From Parafrankia discariae (GTDB lineage: Bacteria; Actinomycetota; Actinomycetes; Frankiales; Frankiaceae), in contig NZ_KB891285.1 of assembly GCF_000373365.1 (NCBI RefSeq), forward strand, positions 124,001 through 188,000: DNA of 64,000 bases, given 5' to 3'. Of the stretch, positions 36,368-44,808 are shown piece by piece. The notes below the pieces were generated by a model. It ran no database searches, was not told the DNA's origin, and saw nothing but the letters and a program-made list of their open reading frames with translations. The translations under genes and the position numbers were made by a program. The first letter of the stretch is position 1. Each line of letters opens with the position of its first letter.

Positions 36368-38728
36368 TCAGACCTTCATCTCCGAACCGGACGGAGGGGT
36401 GCGTGTCGGCGGGGCCGAGGGCGGCGGCGGTTCGTCCCCCACCGACGAGCCCCGGCGCCTGGACGTCGCGACGACCGCCACGATCACCACGACCGCGGCC
36501 AGGGAGATGCCGATCCGGGCGGCGGTGTTCTCGTCCTCGCCCACCGAGAACTTCACCACCAGCGGAGCGATCAGCAGGCTGACGAGGTTCATCACCTTGA
36601 GCAGCGGGTTGATCGACGGGCCGGCGGTGTCCTTGAACGGGTCTCCGACGGTGTCCCCGATCACCGTCGCCGCGTGCACCTCGGAGCCCTTGCCGCCGTA
36701 GTTGCCGTCCTCCACGAGTTTCTTCGCGTTGTCCCAGGCGCCGCCCGAGTTCGCGAGGAAGACCGCCATCAGCACCCCGGCGGCGATCGCCCCGCCGAGG
36801 AACGCGCCCAGCGGCGGGTAGCCGAGGCCGAACCCGACCGCGATCGGCGCCATCACGGCCAGTGTTCCCGGGGTCACCAGTTCGCGTAGCGAGTCCCTGG
36901 TGCAGATGTCCACGACGGCCCCGTAGTCGGGCTTCTCGGTGCCCGCCATGATCCCCGGCTTGGTCCGGAACTGGTTGCGCACCTCCATCACGACCCGGCC
37001 GGCGGCCCGGCCGACCGCGTTGATCGCCAGACCGGAGAACAGGAAGACCACGGCGGCGCCGATGATGAGGCCGACCAGGGCGTCCGGATAGGCGATGTTC
37101 AGCCCACCGACGGTGCCCCGGGCGGCCTCCGTGGACGCCCCCGCGTCGGCCAGCGCGGTCGTGACCGTGTCGGTGAACGAGCCGAACAACGCGGTCGCGG
37201 CGAGGACCGCTGTGGCGATCGCGATTCCCTTGGTGATCGCCTTGGTGGTGTTGCCCACCGCGTCCAGCGAGGTCAGGATCGCGCCGGCGCGTTCGTCGAT
37301 GCCCTCCGGCCCCGCCGACATCTCGGCGATGCCCTGGGCGTTGTCGCTGACCGGGCCGAACGTGTCCATCGAGACGATCACGCCGACCGTGGTGAGCAGG
37401 CCGGTTCCGGCAAGCGCCACCGCGAACAGGGCGATCGTGACACTGCCCGAGCCGAGGAGGTACGCGCCGAACACGGCCGCGCCGATGAGCAACGCGGAGT
37501 ACACAGCCGACTCGAGACCCACCCCGATTCCGGCCAGGATGTTCGTGGCCGGTCCCGTCGTCGAGGCTTCGGCGACACTGAGGACCGGGCGGCGGTTCGT
37601 CTCGGTGAAGTAGCCGGTCAGCAGCTGGATGGCGGCGGCGAGCACGATGCCGATGAGCACCGCGCTGATCGCGATCACGCGTGGATCGCCGCTCTGGGTG
37701 CTGCCTTCCAGCCCGGGGAACTCGGCGAAACTGCCCGGCAGGTAGACCATGGAGACGATCACCACACCGATAGCGGAGACCACGGCGGAGATGAAGAAGC
37801 CCCGGTTGATCGCGGTCATGCCGGTGCGGTCGCCGTCCCTGGGGGAGACGGCGAAGATCCCGATGATCGCCGTGAGCACGCCGACCGCCGGGATCAGCAG
37901 CGGATAGACCAGCCCGTTCTCGCCGAACGCCTTGACCCCGAGGATCAGCGCCGCGACCAGGGTCACCGCGTACGACTCGAACAGGTCGGCGGCCATCCCG
38001 GCACAGTCACCGACGTTGTCGCCCACGTTGTCGGCGATCGTCGCGGCATTGCGCGGGTCGTCCTCGGGAATGCCCTGCTCGACCTTGCCGACCAGGTCCG
38101 CTCCGACGTCCGCCGCCTTGGTGAAGATTCCGCCGCCGACCCGCATGAACATCGCGAGCAGGGCGGCGCCGAACCCGAACCCCTCGAGCACCTGCGGGGC
38201 GGTGTCCCGGAACACCAGGACCACGACCGCCGCTCCGAAGAGGCCGAGCCCGACGGTGAACATCCCGACGACGCCGCCGGTGCGGAACGCGATCCGTATC
38301 GCGGCACGTTCCCCGCTCTCTATCGCCGCGGCCGCGGTGCGGGTGTTGGCGCGGGTCGCGAGCGACATGCCGACGAAGCCGACCAGCGCGGAGAAGACGG
38401 CGCCCACGACGAAGAACACAGAACGGCCCACGCGAGCGCCGGTGTCATCCGCTGGTAGGAGCAACAGGACGAACGGGATCACGATGACGAACCCGGCGAG
38501 GGTCCGGAACTGTCGGCGGAGGTAGGCTGCGGCTCCCTCCTGAACCGCTCTCCCCACCTCGATCATTTTCGGAGTGCCCGCGTTCGCCGCCAGTACCTCA
38601 CGCACCAGGTAGGCGGCTACGAGGAGGGCGAGTGCTGCGACGATCGCCACACCGGCGACCAATCCGACAGCTCCACCGCTAAGGTCGATAGGGGGGTCCT
38701 CGGCCTGTAGGGTGTGGATCGGGGACAT
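36368..38728 (-). CDS. hppA: Membrane proton-pumping pyrophosphatase, K+-independent
   Basis: This is a 786-residue integral membrane enzyme coupling pyrophosphate hydrolysis to proton export. About 16 membrane helices are visible. The substrate site is DVGADLVGKVE (207-217), with DNVGDNVGDCAGMAADLFESY next and GDTVGDPFKDTAGPS near the C-terminus. GNTTKA (492-497) carries lysine where K+-dependent enzymes have alanine, so it should be K+-independent. The last 35 residues are a Pro/Arg-rich tail. ATG at 38728 has GGGAGGAG upstream. It lies downstream of bldG and its RsbW-like partner, an order also found in Streptomyces, but separated from them by 610 bp and by hairpins. Confidence 0.96.
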   Translation of the reverse strand: MSPIHTLQAEDPPIDLSGGAVGLVAGVAIVAALALLVAAYLVREVLAANAGTPKMIEVGRAVQEGAAAYLRRQFRTLAGFVIVIPFVLLLLPADDTGARVGRSVFFVVGAVFSALVGFVGMSLATRANTRTAAAAIESGERAAIRIAFRTGGVVGMFTVGLGLFGAAVVVLVFRDTAPQVLEGFGFGAALLAMFMRVGGGIFTKAADVGADLVGKVEQGIPEDDPRNAATIADNVGDNVGDCAGMAADLFESYAVTLVAALILGVKAFGENGLVYPLLIPAVGVLTAIIGIFAVSPRDGDRTGMTAINRGFFISAVVSAIGVVIVSMVYLPGSFAEFPGLEGSTQSGDPRVIAISAVLIGIVLAAAIQLLTGYFTETNRRPVLSVAEASTTGPATNILAGIGVGLESAVYSALLIGAAVFGAYLLGSGSVTIALFAVALAGTGLLTTVGVIVSMDTFGPVSDNAQGIAEMSAGPEGIDERAGAILTSLDAVGNTTKAITKGIAIATAVLAATALFGSFTDTVTTALADAGASTEAARGTVGGLNIAYPDALVGLIIGAAVVFLFSGLAINAVGRAAGRVVMEVRNQFRTKPGIMAGTEKPDYGAVVDICTRDSLRELVTPGTLAVMAPIAVGFGLGYPPLGAFLGGAIAAGVLMAVFLANSGGAWDNAKKLVEDGNYGGKGSEVHAATVIGDTVGDPFKDTAGPSINPLLKVMNLVSLLIAPLVVKFSVGEDENTAARIGISLAAVVVIVAVVATSRRRGSSVGDEPPPPSAPPTRTPPSGSEMKV

Positions 38729-39232
38729 GGCTCCTCCCGGTCTGCTGTGTGCGCCCCCTGTGGCCGCGGCAGATGTGGGTCGGGCGCGAGACGCCCGCCG
38801 TGCACCGTTCGTCGATCACAGCCGTGACGTCGTATCCGACGACGCCCTGGGTGGCGACCGACACCGGTCAGCGGGCGGGAGCCACCTTCCAGCGAGCGCC
38901 GAGCGGGCGCCGGACGTGACTCCGGTGCGGCAGCGGTGCCGGTCCGTACCCGGCGCCGCCGACCAGCCCGCGCGGTGAACGCCTTCGTGTGGCCCTGGCC
39001 TGTGGCCCGGGGCCAGGCCCCACGGGGAACACCAAGGGGAACACCGACGGCCCCGATCGACCGTCGGTGAGATGCGGCGGAGTCTATCCGCACGTCTGTG
39101 ACGTGCGCTCGTTTTTCGGTTGTGGCTGGCCGAGTCGCCCGTTTTTGTTGTAGGGCGGCTCGTGAGATGCCTCCGACGCGGGCCCCGCCGGATCTCGGAC
39201 GTCCGACCTCAGCCAGCCGTTCCAACGCAAAC
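38729..39232. other. Intergenic region upstream of hppA
   Basis: Only a 12-bp near-perfect direct repeat containing GGGGAACACC (39024-39045) stands out. It should contain the hppA promoter. No gene is recognised. Confidence 0.45.
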
Positions 39233-39272
39233 GTGGCGGGTGGGTGAGCCGATCGGCTCACCCACCCGCCAC
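39233..39272 (-). terminator. Perfect 40-bp palindrome, terminator after the RsbW-like gene
   Basis: The 20-base arm GTGGCGGGTGGGTGAGCCGA is followed directly by its exact complement, with no unpaired centre. It lies 67 bp past the stop of the minus-strand RsbW-like gene. Confidence 0.7.
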
Positions 39273-39286
39273 GACGGTCACAGCCC

Positions 39287-39308
39287 GGGGTACCCCGCGG
39301 GGTACCCC
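39287..39308. repeat. Palindromic GGGGTACCCC repeat
   Basis: GGGGTACCCC, itself palindromic, occurs at 39287-39296 and 39299-39308 separated by GC, and a partial third copy follows. The whole is also a palindrome. It lies between the RsbW-like stop and the 40-bp palindrome, so the two structures may terminate transcription together. Confidence 0.6.
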
Positions 39309-39338
39309 GGGGTACGACTCGGCCTCGCCGAGGGACGG

Positions 39339-39926
39339 TCAGGCCTCGCGGCGGGCGGAACCCGCTATCTCCGCGGCCAGTGCCGCGTAGGCGGCGGAGT
39401 CGAGATCGGAGTCGTCCGGCGGCTCACCGGTGTGCCAGGTCATCTCGACGACGGTGCCCGTGCCGTCCGTGCCGCGCCGGACGGCGACCTCGTCGACCAG
39501 GCCCTCGATGAGCGCCAGCCCCAGGCCGGGTGGGAACGGCTGGTCGGCGTCAGGATCGCCGTCGAGGCCCGGCGCGGTGAGCGCGGCGGAGCCGAGGGCC
39601 GCCGCGTCCCCGAGATCCAGCAGGGCGGGCGCGCTAATGAGGCCGCCGTCCGGGCCGGGGGCGACCTCGTCGCCCGGGGCGCCGCTGTCCGACACGATGA
39701 CGGTGAACGTCTCCGGCGCGTCGGTCAGCGCCACGCGCACCAGCGCCTCGGGATTGCTCCGGCGGTTGACCCGGACGGCTCGGGCGCACGCCTCACCAAC
39801 CGCCAACTTGATCTCGTCGACGGCGCCGGCCGGCACGCCCGCGCGCCTGCTGACCGCGGTCGCGATCATCCGGGCGGTGCGGACATGACCGGGCAAGGCG
39901 GCGAAGTGCAACTCGACGGTGGGCAT
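39339..39926 (-). CDS. RsbW-like anti-sigma/ATPase protein paired with BldG
   Basis: This is a 195-residue GHKL-fold protein with LPGHVRTARMIATAVSRRAG and DEIKLAVGEACARAVRVN (N-box region), then FTVIVSDSGAPG (G1 box) and PFPPGLGLALIEGLVDEV (G2 box). Classic RsbW/SpoIIAB kinases have Glu and Asn in the N-box (E-x3-N); here E45 is present but position 49 is Arg. It may therefore bind ATP poorly or act only as a binding partner. An acidic insertion lies between G1 and G2. It is 36 bp downstream of bldG and presumably binds BldG and a sigma factor, as the homologous partner does in Streptomyces. Confidence 0.85.
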   Translation of the reverse strand: MPTVELHFAALPGHVRTARMIATAVSRRAGVPAGAVDEIKLAVGEACARAVRVNRRSNPEALVRVALTDAPETFTVIVSDSGAPGDEVAPGPDGGLISAPALLDLGDAAALGSAALTAPGLDGDPDADQPFPPGLGLALIEGLVDEVAVRRGTDGTGTVVEMTWHTGEPPDDSDLDSAAYAALAAEIAGSARREA

Positions 39927-39962
39927 GCGTCCGAGGACCTGCCTTTCGCGAACGGGACCTGA

Positions 39963-40304
39963 TCAGTCCCTGGCGGCCAGGGCTTCCTCGACGGAGGAGT
40001 GGATGGGGAAGACCTTGGTGAGCCCCGTGATCCTGAAGATCTTGAGGATACGTTCCTGGGTGCAGACCAGGTGCAGCGAGCCCTCGTGGGCACGCACCCG
40101 CTTGAGCCCGCCGACCAGGACACCGAGGCCGGTGGAGTCGAGGAACTCCACCCCCTCCATGTCGACCACCAGGTGGTACGACCCGGCCGAGACCAGGTCG
40201 ATGAGCTGCTCGCGAAGCTTGGGGGCGGTGTAAACATCGATCTCGCCGCCCACCACGACGACCGTGTGGGTCCCCTCCTGGCGAGTCGTGAGGGACAGAT
40301 CCAC
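39963..40304 (-). CDS. bldG: STAS-domain anti-sigma-factor antagonist BldG
   Basis: This is 113 residues, the length of Streptomyces BldG, and I recognise the sequence as nearly that protein ([75 protein letters not shown]). BldG controls aerial development and antibiotic production in Streptomyces by binding anti-sigma factors. The phosphorylation site S57 in DSTGLG is present. GTG at 40304 has AGGAGG four bases upstream. It is followed by the RsbW-like gene and lies divergent from the DEAH-box helicase, as in Streptomyces. The kinase that would phosphorylate it is uncertain because the adjacent protein has an altered N-box. Confidence 0.95.
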   Translation of the reverse strand: MDLSLTTRQEGTHTVVVVGGEIDVYTAPKLREQLIDLVSAGSYHLVVDMEGVEFLDSTGLGVLVGGLKRVRAHEGSLHLVCTQERILKIFRITGLTKVFPIHSSVEEALAARD

Positions 40305-40648
40305 GGATCCTCCTAGTGGTTCTTCCCGGCGCCCGCGCCTCGGGCGACCGACATCACGGCGGCACTACCCTCCCATGAGGAGGATCAATCCGATGGCCCG
40401 CGACACAGATGGCGAGCCGGTATTCGGCGCCGCCGACGGATGAATCGGCCCGGTGTTTGAAGCGACCCGGTGTTGCTCCTCGCTCATCCGATGGCGACGC
40501 ATCTCGGATGATGCTATCGCCGATCTAGCGCCGGCCCCGGTGTGGGGTGTCATCAGGTTGCCTACCGTGACCTGGCCGGGCTCGGCCAGGCAACGAGGGC
40601 GAATGGTGTGGATGGTGGGCGGACATCGTCCTCGGGCGACCGCCTATC
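40305..40648. other. Divergent promoter region between bldG and the helicase
   Basis: This 344-bp region must hold both promoters. An imperfect inverted repeat spans about 40490-40533 (GATGGCGACGCAT with ATGCTATCGCCGATC), a candidate regulator site. No gene is seen. Confidence 0.45.
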
Positions 40649-43234
40649 GTGACGGGCGTGGGTTCGCCGGCCGTCACCGAGCACGATGCCGCGCGGGTCG
40701 GAACCGTCCTGAACCGACTCGCCCGGGACGGTCGACGGGCGGCCAACATCACCCATGTCGAGCGCGTTCCCGCCCGGCGGGGCCAGCCGGCCGCGTGGCC
40801 GGAGTGGGCCGACCCCCTGCTGGTGAGCCGGCTGCGCGCGGCGGGGATCGAGCGGCCGTGGAAGCACCAGGTCGAGGCGGCCCGGGCGGCGTACGAGGGG
40901 CGCGGCGTCGTGCTCGCCACGGGCACCGCGTCGGGGAAGTCCGTGGGCTACCTGCTGCCGGTGCTGACCCGGCTGCTGGCGGAGCCGAACTCGCGGGCCA
41001 TTTATCTGGCGCCCACCAAGGCGCTGGCCAACGACCAGCTCCGTTCGGTGCGCTCGCTGACGCTGACCGGTGTCCGGGCGTCCACCTACGACGGCGACAC
41101 CCCGGGCCCCGAGCGGGAGTGGGTCCGCGCGCATGCCACGTTCGTCCTCACCAACCCGGACATGCTGCATCGCGGGATCCTGCCGTCGCACCGCCGCTGG
41201 GCCCCGTTCCTGCGCGGCCTGCGGTTCGTCATCGTCGACGAGTGCCACGGCTACCGGGGTGTGTTCGGTGCGCACGTCGCCCAGATCCTGCGGCGCCTGC
41301 GGCGGGTCTGCGCCCGGTACGGCACCAGGCCGGTGTTCGTGCTCGCCTCGGCGACGGTGGCTGATCCGGGCCTGTCCGCCTCCCGGCTGACCGGCCTGGA
41401 CGTCGACGTGGTCGACGCCGACGCCTCCCCCCGAGGGCCCATGGACTTCGCGTTGTACGAGCCGCCGCTGCTCGGCGTCCGCGCGGAACGGCCGAGCGCT
41501 TCGGTGGACGGCCCCGGCACCCGGGGAAAACCCGTGCCACCCGGAGAACCCGTGCCACCCGGAGAACCCGTGCCGCGCGGAGAGAACGACGCCCCCGTGC
41601 GGCGGGCCGCGACCGCCGAGTCCGCTGATCTGCTCGCCGATCTTGTCGCCGAGGGTGTGCGGACGCTGGTGTTCGTCCGTTCGCCACCCGGAGAACCCGT
41701 GCCGCGCGGAGAGAACGACGCCCCCGTGCGGCGGGCCGCGACCGCCGAGTCCGCTGATCTGCTCGCCGATCTTGTCGCCGAGGGTGTGCGGACGCTGGTG
41801 TTCGTCCGTTCGCGCCGGGCCGCCGAGGTCGTGGCCGCCGCCGCCCGCCGCGGCCTGGGTGAGGCCGCCCCCGAACTCGTCGAGCGGGTCGCCGCCTACC
41901 GGGCGGGCTACCTGCCCGAGGAACGCCGTGCGCTGGAGGGGCGACTCCGGACGGGTGAGCTCCTCGGCGTGGCGGCGACGTCCGCGCTCGAGCTCGGTGT
42001 CGACATCAGCGGACTCGACGCCACGGTGATCGCCGGCTTCCCCGGCACCCTGGCGTCGTTGTGGCAGCAGGCCGGCCGGGCGGGCCGGGCGGGGCAGGCC
42101 GCGCTCGCGGTCCTGGTCGCGCGGGACGATCCGCTGGACACCTATCTCGTCCACCATCCGGAGGCCGTCTTCGGCCGGCCGGTCGAGGCCAGCGTGTTCG
42201 ACCCGGACAACCCTTACGTGCTCATGCCCCACCTGGAGTGTGCCGCCAGCGAACTGCCCCTGACCGAGGACGACCTGGAGCTGTTCGGGGCCGGGGCCCG
42301 CGCGGCGGTCGACGACCTCGTCCGGCGCGGGCGGTTGCGCCGCCGTCCCACCGGTTGGTTCTGGACCCAGCGGCACCGCCCGGACGTCGACATCCGGGGT
42401 ATGGGTGGCCCACCGGTGCGGATCGTCGAGATGGCGACGGGCCGCCTGCTCGGCACCGTCGACGCGGCGACGTCGCACTCGACGGTGCACGCGGGGGCGG
42501 TGTACCTGCATCAGGGTGCCAGCTTCATCGTCACCGAGCTCGACCTGGACGACGCGGTGGCCTTCGTCGAGGCGGCGACGCCGGACTGGAGCACGGTCGC
42601 GCGGGAGCACACCGACATCCGGGTGGTCGAGTCCAGCCGCTCCGCGCGGTTCGCCGACGTCGAGATTCATCTCGGGACGGTCGAGGTCACCAATCAGGTG
42701 GTCGCCTTCCAGCGACGCCGGCTGAACACCGGGGAGGTACTCGGGCAGGAGCCGCTCGACCTGCCGCCGCGCCAGCTGCGTACGCGGGCCGTCTGGTACA
42801 CGGTGACCGACGAGCTTCTCGCGGCGGCCCGGATCGACCCCGCCGACGTCCCGGGCGCCGTGCACGCCGCCGAACACGCGGCGATCGGCCTGCTGCCTCT
42901 TTTCGCCACCTGCGACCGGTGGGACATCGGTGGAGTCTCCACCGACCTGCACCCGGACACCGGCCGCACCAGCGTCTTCGTCTACGACGGCCATGCCGGT
43001 GGCGCGGGGTTCGCCGAACGCGGGTTTTTGCGGGTCGCGAACTGGCTGCGGGCGACCCGGGACGCCGTCGCCGCCTGCGAGTGCCCGGCCGGCTGCCCGT
43101 CCTGCGTCCAGTCGCCGAAGTGCGGCAACGGCAACGAGCCGCTCGCGAAAGCGGCTGCCGTGCGGCTGCTCGACGCCGTACTGGCAGTGCTGGACGGCAA
43201 CCCGGCGAACCCACCGATCCCCCGGCCGGAATGA
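40649..43234 (+). CDS. DEAH-box helicase of the helicase/secretion neighbourhood, with internal duplication
   Basis: This is an 861-residue superfamily-2 helicase. Conserved motifs are Q-motif region IERPWKHQVEAARAA, Walker A ATGTASGKS, Ia YLAPTKALANDQ, DECH in FVIVDECHGYRG, SAT in VLASATVADPG, and in the second RecA domain GVAATSALELGVDISGLDATVIAGFPG and QQAGRAGRAG. A C-terminal domain has CDRWDIGGVSTDLHPDTG and four cysteines (CECPAGCPSCVQSPKCG). Homologues sit beside Tad-type loci in many actinobacteria (TIGR03817). Residues about 302-388 consist of two identical 43-residue units, covering the inter-domain linker and the motif-IV strand RTLVFVRS, encoded by an exact tandem duplication. Whether activity survives is unknown. 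It is divergent from bldG. Confidence 0.92.
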   Translation: MTGVGSPAVTEHDAARVGTVLNRLARDGRRAANITHVERVPARRGQPAAWPEWADPLLVSRLRAAGIERPWKHQVEAARAAYEGRGVVLATGTASGKSVGYLLPVLTRLLAEPNSRAIYLAPTKALANDQLRSVRSLTLTGVRASTYDGDTPGPEREWVRAHATFVLTNPDMLHRGILPSHRRWAPFLRGLRFVIVDECHGYRGVFGAHVAQILRRLRRVCARYGTRPVFVLASATVADPGLSASRLTGLDVDVVDADASPRGPMDFALYEPPLLGVRAERPSASVDGPGTRGKPVPPGEPVPPGEPVPRGENDAPVRRAATAESADLLADLVAEGVRTLVFVRSPPGEPVPRGENDAPVRRAATAESADLLADLVAEGVRTLVFVRSRRAAEVVAAAARRGLGEAAPELVERVAAYRAGYLPEERRALEGRLRTGELLGVAATSALELGVDISGLDATVIAGFPGTLASLWQQAGRAGRAGQAALAVLVARDDPLDTYLVHHPEAVFGRPVEASVFDPDNPYVLMPHLECAASELPLTEDDLELFGAGARAAVDDLVRRGRLRRRPTGWFWTQRHRPDVDIRGMGGPPVRIVEMATGRLLGTVDAATSHSTVHAGAVYLHQGASFIVTELDLDDAVAFVEAATPDWSTVAREHTDIRVVESSRSARFADVEIHLGTVEVTNQVVAFQRRRLNTGEVLGQEPLDLPPRQLRTRAVWYTVTDELLAAARIDPADVPGAVHAAEHAAIGLLPLFATCDRWDIGGVSTDLHPDTGRTSVFVYDGHAGGAGFAERGFLRVANWLRATRDAVAACECPAGCPSCVQSPKCGNGNEPLAKAAAVRLLDAVLAVLDGNPANPPIPRPE
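41554..41811 (+). repeat. Exact 129-bp tandem duplication inside the helicase gene
   Basis: Bases 41554-41682 are repeated without mismatch at 41683-41811. The length is a multiple of three, so the frame is kept. Just upstream an 18-bp unit (AACCCGTGCCACCCGGAG) occurs twice exactly and a third time with two changes (41529-41582); the 129-bp unit starts inside it. Confidence 0.95.
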
Positions 43235-43342
43235 ACACGTTCGCGGGTCGGGGGTGCAGACGACCGTATCGGGGGTAGACCGCCCTCTGTCGGATTTTCG
43301 AGGCGGCGCAATCGATACGTAGCAGGAAATCTGGAGGTTCCG

Positions 43343-44323
43343 GTGGTCACCGTCGGTGTGGTCCTGTTGCTTCTGGCGGGTGTTCTCACCGCGGACATCG
43401 TCCTGGAGAACTCCGGTCAGACAGAAGTAATGATCATGGGTCAGTCGCTCTCCTTCGACATCTGGGGGCTGTTCGTTCTCGGGCTCGCGACCGGCGTGTT
43501 GGTGGTGGCCGGCACGCAGATCACGTTGCAGGGTTTCGCCCGGGACAGGCACCGGCGTCGGCTGGAGCGTCAGCGCGCCCGCGATCTGGCCGCCATGACG
43601 CGGGCCGTGCCCGCCCCGGCGCCACGGCCCGCGGCCCCGACGGCATCGACCGCCCCGACCGCCGGGTCCGCCCCGGCCACGGGGCTCACGCCGGTCGGCG
43701 CCCCGCCCCGCTCCGGCCCGGCCACCGCCGGCGGCCGAGGCACGGGCGCAGGCGTCAGGCCGGGTGGGGCCGCGGGAACCACGCCGCCCAGCTCAGCTCC
43801 GGCGGGCTCGGTTCCGGCGGGCTCGGTTCCGGTGGGCTCTGTGTCGCCCGGCTCGGTGCCGACGACCGCGCCTGACCCGGCCGTGCGCGCCCAGGCCGGT
43901 CGCCAGGCGGCCGCCGCGGCGGCCGACACCGGTCCGCTTCGGACGGGGCGCGGTGCGCCCGGGGAGAGCCGGCCTGCCGATGGCCGGGCCGCCGGTGACC
44001 CGACCCAGCCGGGTGCCGCCGGGACTGTTCCGGTCGGCCAGGCCGGGGGTGGGCGGGGGAACACGGCCGCTCCCACGCCGGTGGCCGCGGCGGGACCCGC
44101 GCCGGTGGCGGCGGGGCAGGGACGGCCGGCGGGACGTCGGCCCGCTCCGACGGCGCATCCGGGTGACCGTGTGGTGGCTCGGGTTTCCGACCTGCGGCGT
44201 AAGAAGCGCGAGGCGCAGGCGGCTGAGACCGCGCCAGGTGCCTCCACCACGCCGGGGCCCGCCTCCGGGGCGGTGCCGGCATCCGGATCGCCCACGCCTC
44301 CCGCGGGCGTGCGCACGAACTGA
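43343..44323 (+). CDS. Membrane-anchored low-complexity protein
   Basis: This is 326 residues. The first 70 contain two membrane helices (VTVGVVLLLLAGVLTADIVLEN and FDIWGLFVLGLATGVLVVAG) in a LapA-like hairpin, followed by a basic segment (RDRHRRRLERQRAR). The remaining 240 residues are Ala/Pro/Gly/Thr-rich with SVPAGSVPVGS repeats and a short basic patch near the end (VSDLRRKKREA). GGAGG precedes GTG at 43343 by five bases. The function is unknown; it lies between the helicase and the Tad locus and may belong to it. Most of the low-complexity part is opposite a long open frame of the TadE-like gene, so the extent of true coding on each strand is uncertain. Confidence 0.7.
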   Translation: MVTVGVVLLLLAGVLTADIVLENSGQTEVMIMGQSLSFDIWGLFVLGLATGVLVVAGTQITLQGFARDRHRRRLERQRARDLAAMTRAVPAPAPRPAAPTASTAPTAGSAPATGLTPVGAPPRSGPATAGGRGTGAGVRPGGAAGTTPPSSAPAGSVPAGSVPVGSVSPGSVPTTAPDPAVRAQAGRQAAAAAADTGPLRTGRGAPGESRPADGRAAGDPTQPGAAGTVPVGQAGGGRGNTAAPTPVAAAGPAPVAAGQGRPAGRRPAPTAHPGDRVVARVSDLRRKKREAQAAETAPGASTTPGPASGAVPASGSPTPPAGVRTN

Positions 44324-44808
44324 CCCGTGGGTGCGGGCACGCCCTGACCATCCGGTGCGCGGTTGGGGCCAGCTCCTTTCGCCGTGGTCGGCTGATAAGC
44401 GCCGGGCCCGCCCTCCCAGGGCCCGGCGCGGGCCTGGGCCCGCGCCGGGCCGAGCACCCGCAGTGGCCCGGGTAGATCGGCTTCCGCCTCGATCCTGATG
44501 GCATCGGCTTCGATCTGACAGCGAGACAGCCTTCCGGAGTTGGCGGACGCTGTCGCCGCGGCTCGGCGACAGGCCACCTCAGGCCGGGCTGACGGGTCCG
44601 AGGCCGCGGCCAGTGCGGCGAGGTCAGCAGCGGTGGCCGCGCGCTGACGGGCCGCCCCGGCCACCACCAGGCCCAACGCCGCCGACCCGACCAGCACGAC
44701 GATGGAAAGGGCGCCAAGCAGCCAGATCGTGCCCGAGCCCCGGTCGGAGCAGCCCTCTCCGAGCTGGGGGCGCAGGAGGCGCCACACGGGCGCTGGAAAC
44801 CGCCTCAC
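43570..44808 (-). CDS. TadE-like protein, stop missing at the expected end
   Basis: The first 120 residues match the short TadE-like family of helicase/secretion loci (TIGR03816). They comprise GSGTIWLLGALSIVVLVGSAALGLVVAGAARQRAATAADLAALAAA, conserved cysteines in EVACRRAAATASANSGRLSRC, and GPLRVLGPARAQARAGP. Family members end about there. Here the frame continues for another 290 Pro/Ala-rich codons to 43570, opposite the neighbouring plus-strand gene. A strong hairpin (44420-44451) sits exactly where the family sequence ends, which suggests the original gene stopped there. The real C-terminus is unresolved. GTG at 44808 overlaps the upstream TadE stop by four bases. Confidence 0.7.
   Translation of the reverse strand: MRRFPAPVWRLLRPQLGEGCSDRGSGTIWLLGALSIVVLVGSAALGLVVAGAARQRAATAADLAALAAASDPSARPEVACRRAAATASANSGRLSRCQIEADAIRIEAEADLPGPLRVLGPARAQARAGPWEGGPGAYQPTTAKGAGPNRAPDGQGVPAPTGQFVRTPAGGVGDPDAGTAPEAGPGVVEAPGAVSAACASRFLRRRSETRATTRSPGCAVGAGRRPAGRPCPAATGAGPAAATGVGAAVFPRPPPAWPTGTVPAAPGWVGSPAARPSAGRLSPGAPRPVRSGPVSAAAAAAWRPAWARTAGSGAVVGTEPGDTEPTGTEPAGTEPAGAELGGVVPAAPPGLTPAPVPRPPAVAGPERGGAPTGVSPVAGADPAVGAVDAVGAAGRGAGAGTARVMAARSRAR
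44420..44451. terminator. Hairpin at the end of the TadE-like domain
   Basis: A 14-bp perfect stem (44420-44433 with 44438-44451, loop CTGG) lies between the convergent conserved parts of the TadE-like gene and the plus-strand membrane gene. It probably ended the Tad operon. Confidence 0.55.

Noticed and set aside
40562-43552. A 996-codon open frame on the minus strand
   Set aside because: It is antisense to the helicase, has Arg/Gly/Asp-rich non-protein-like sequence, and arises from high GC bias.
43755-44717. A 320-codon minus-strand frame overlapping the TadE-like gene
   Set aside because: It is in a different frame from the conserved TadE-like sequence and is only a composition effect.
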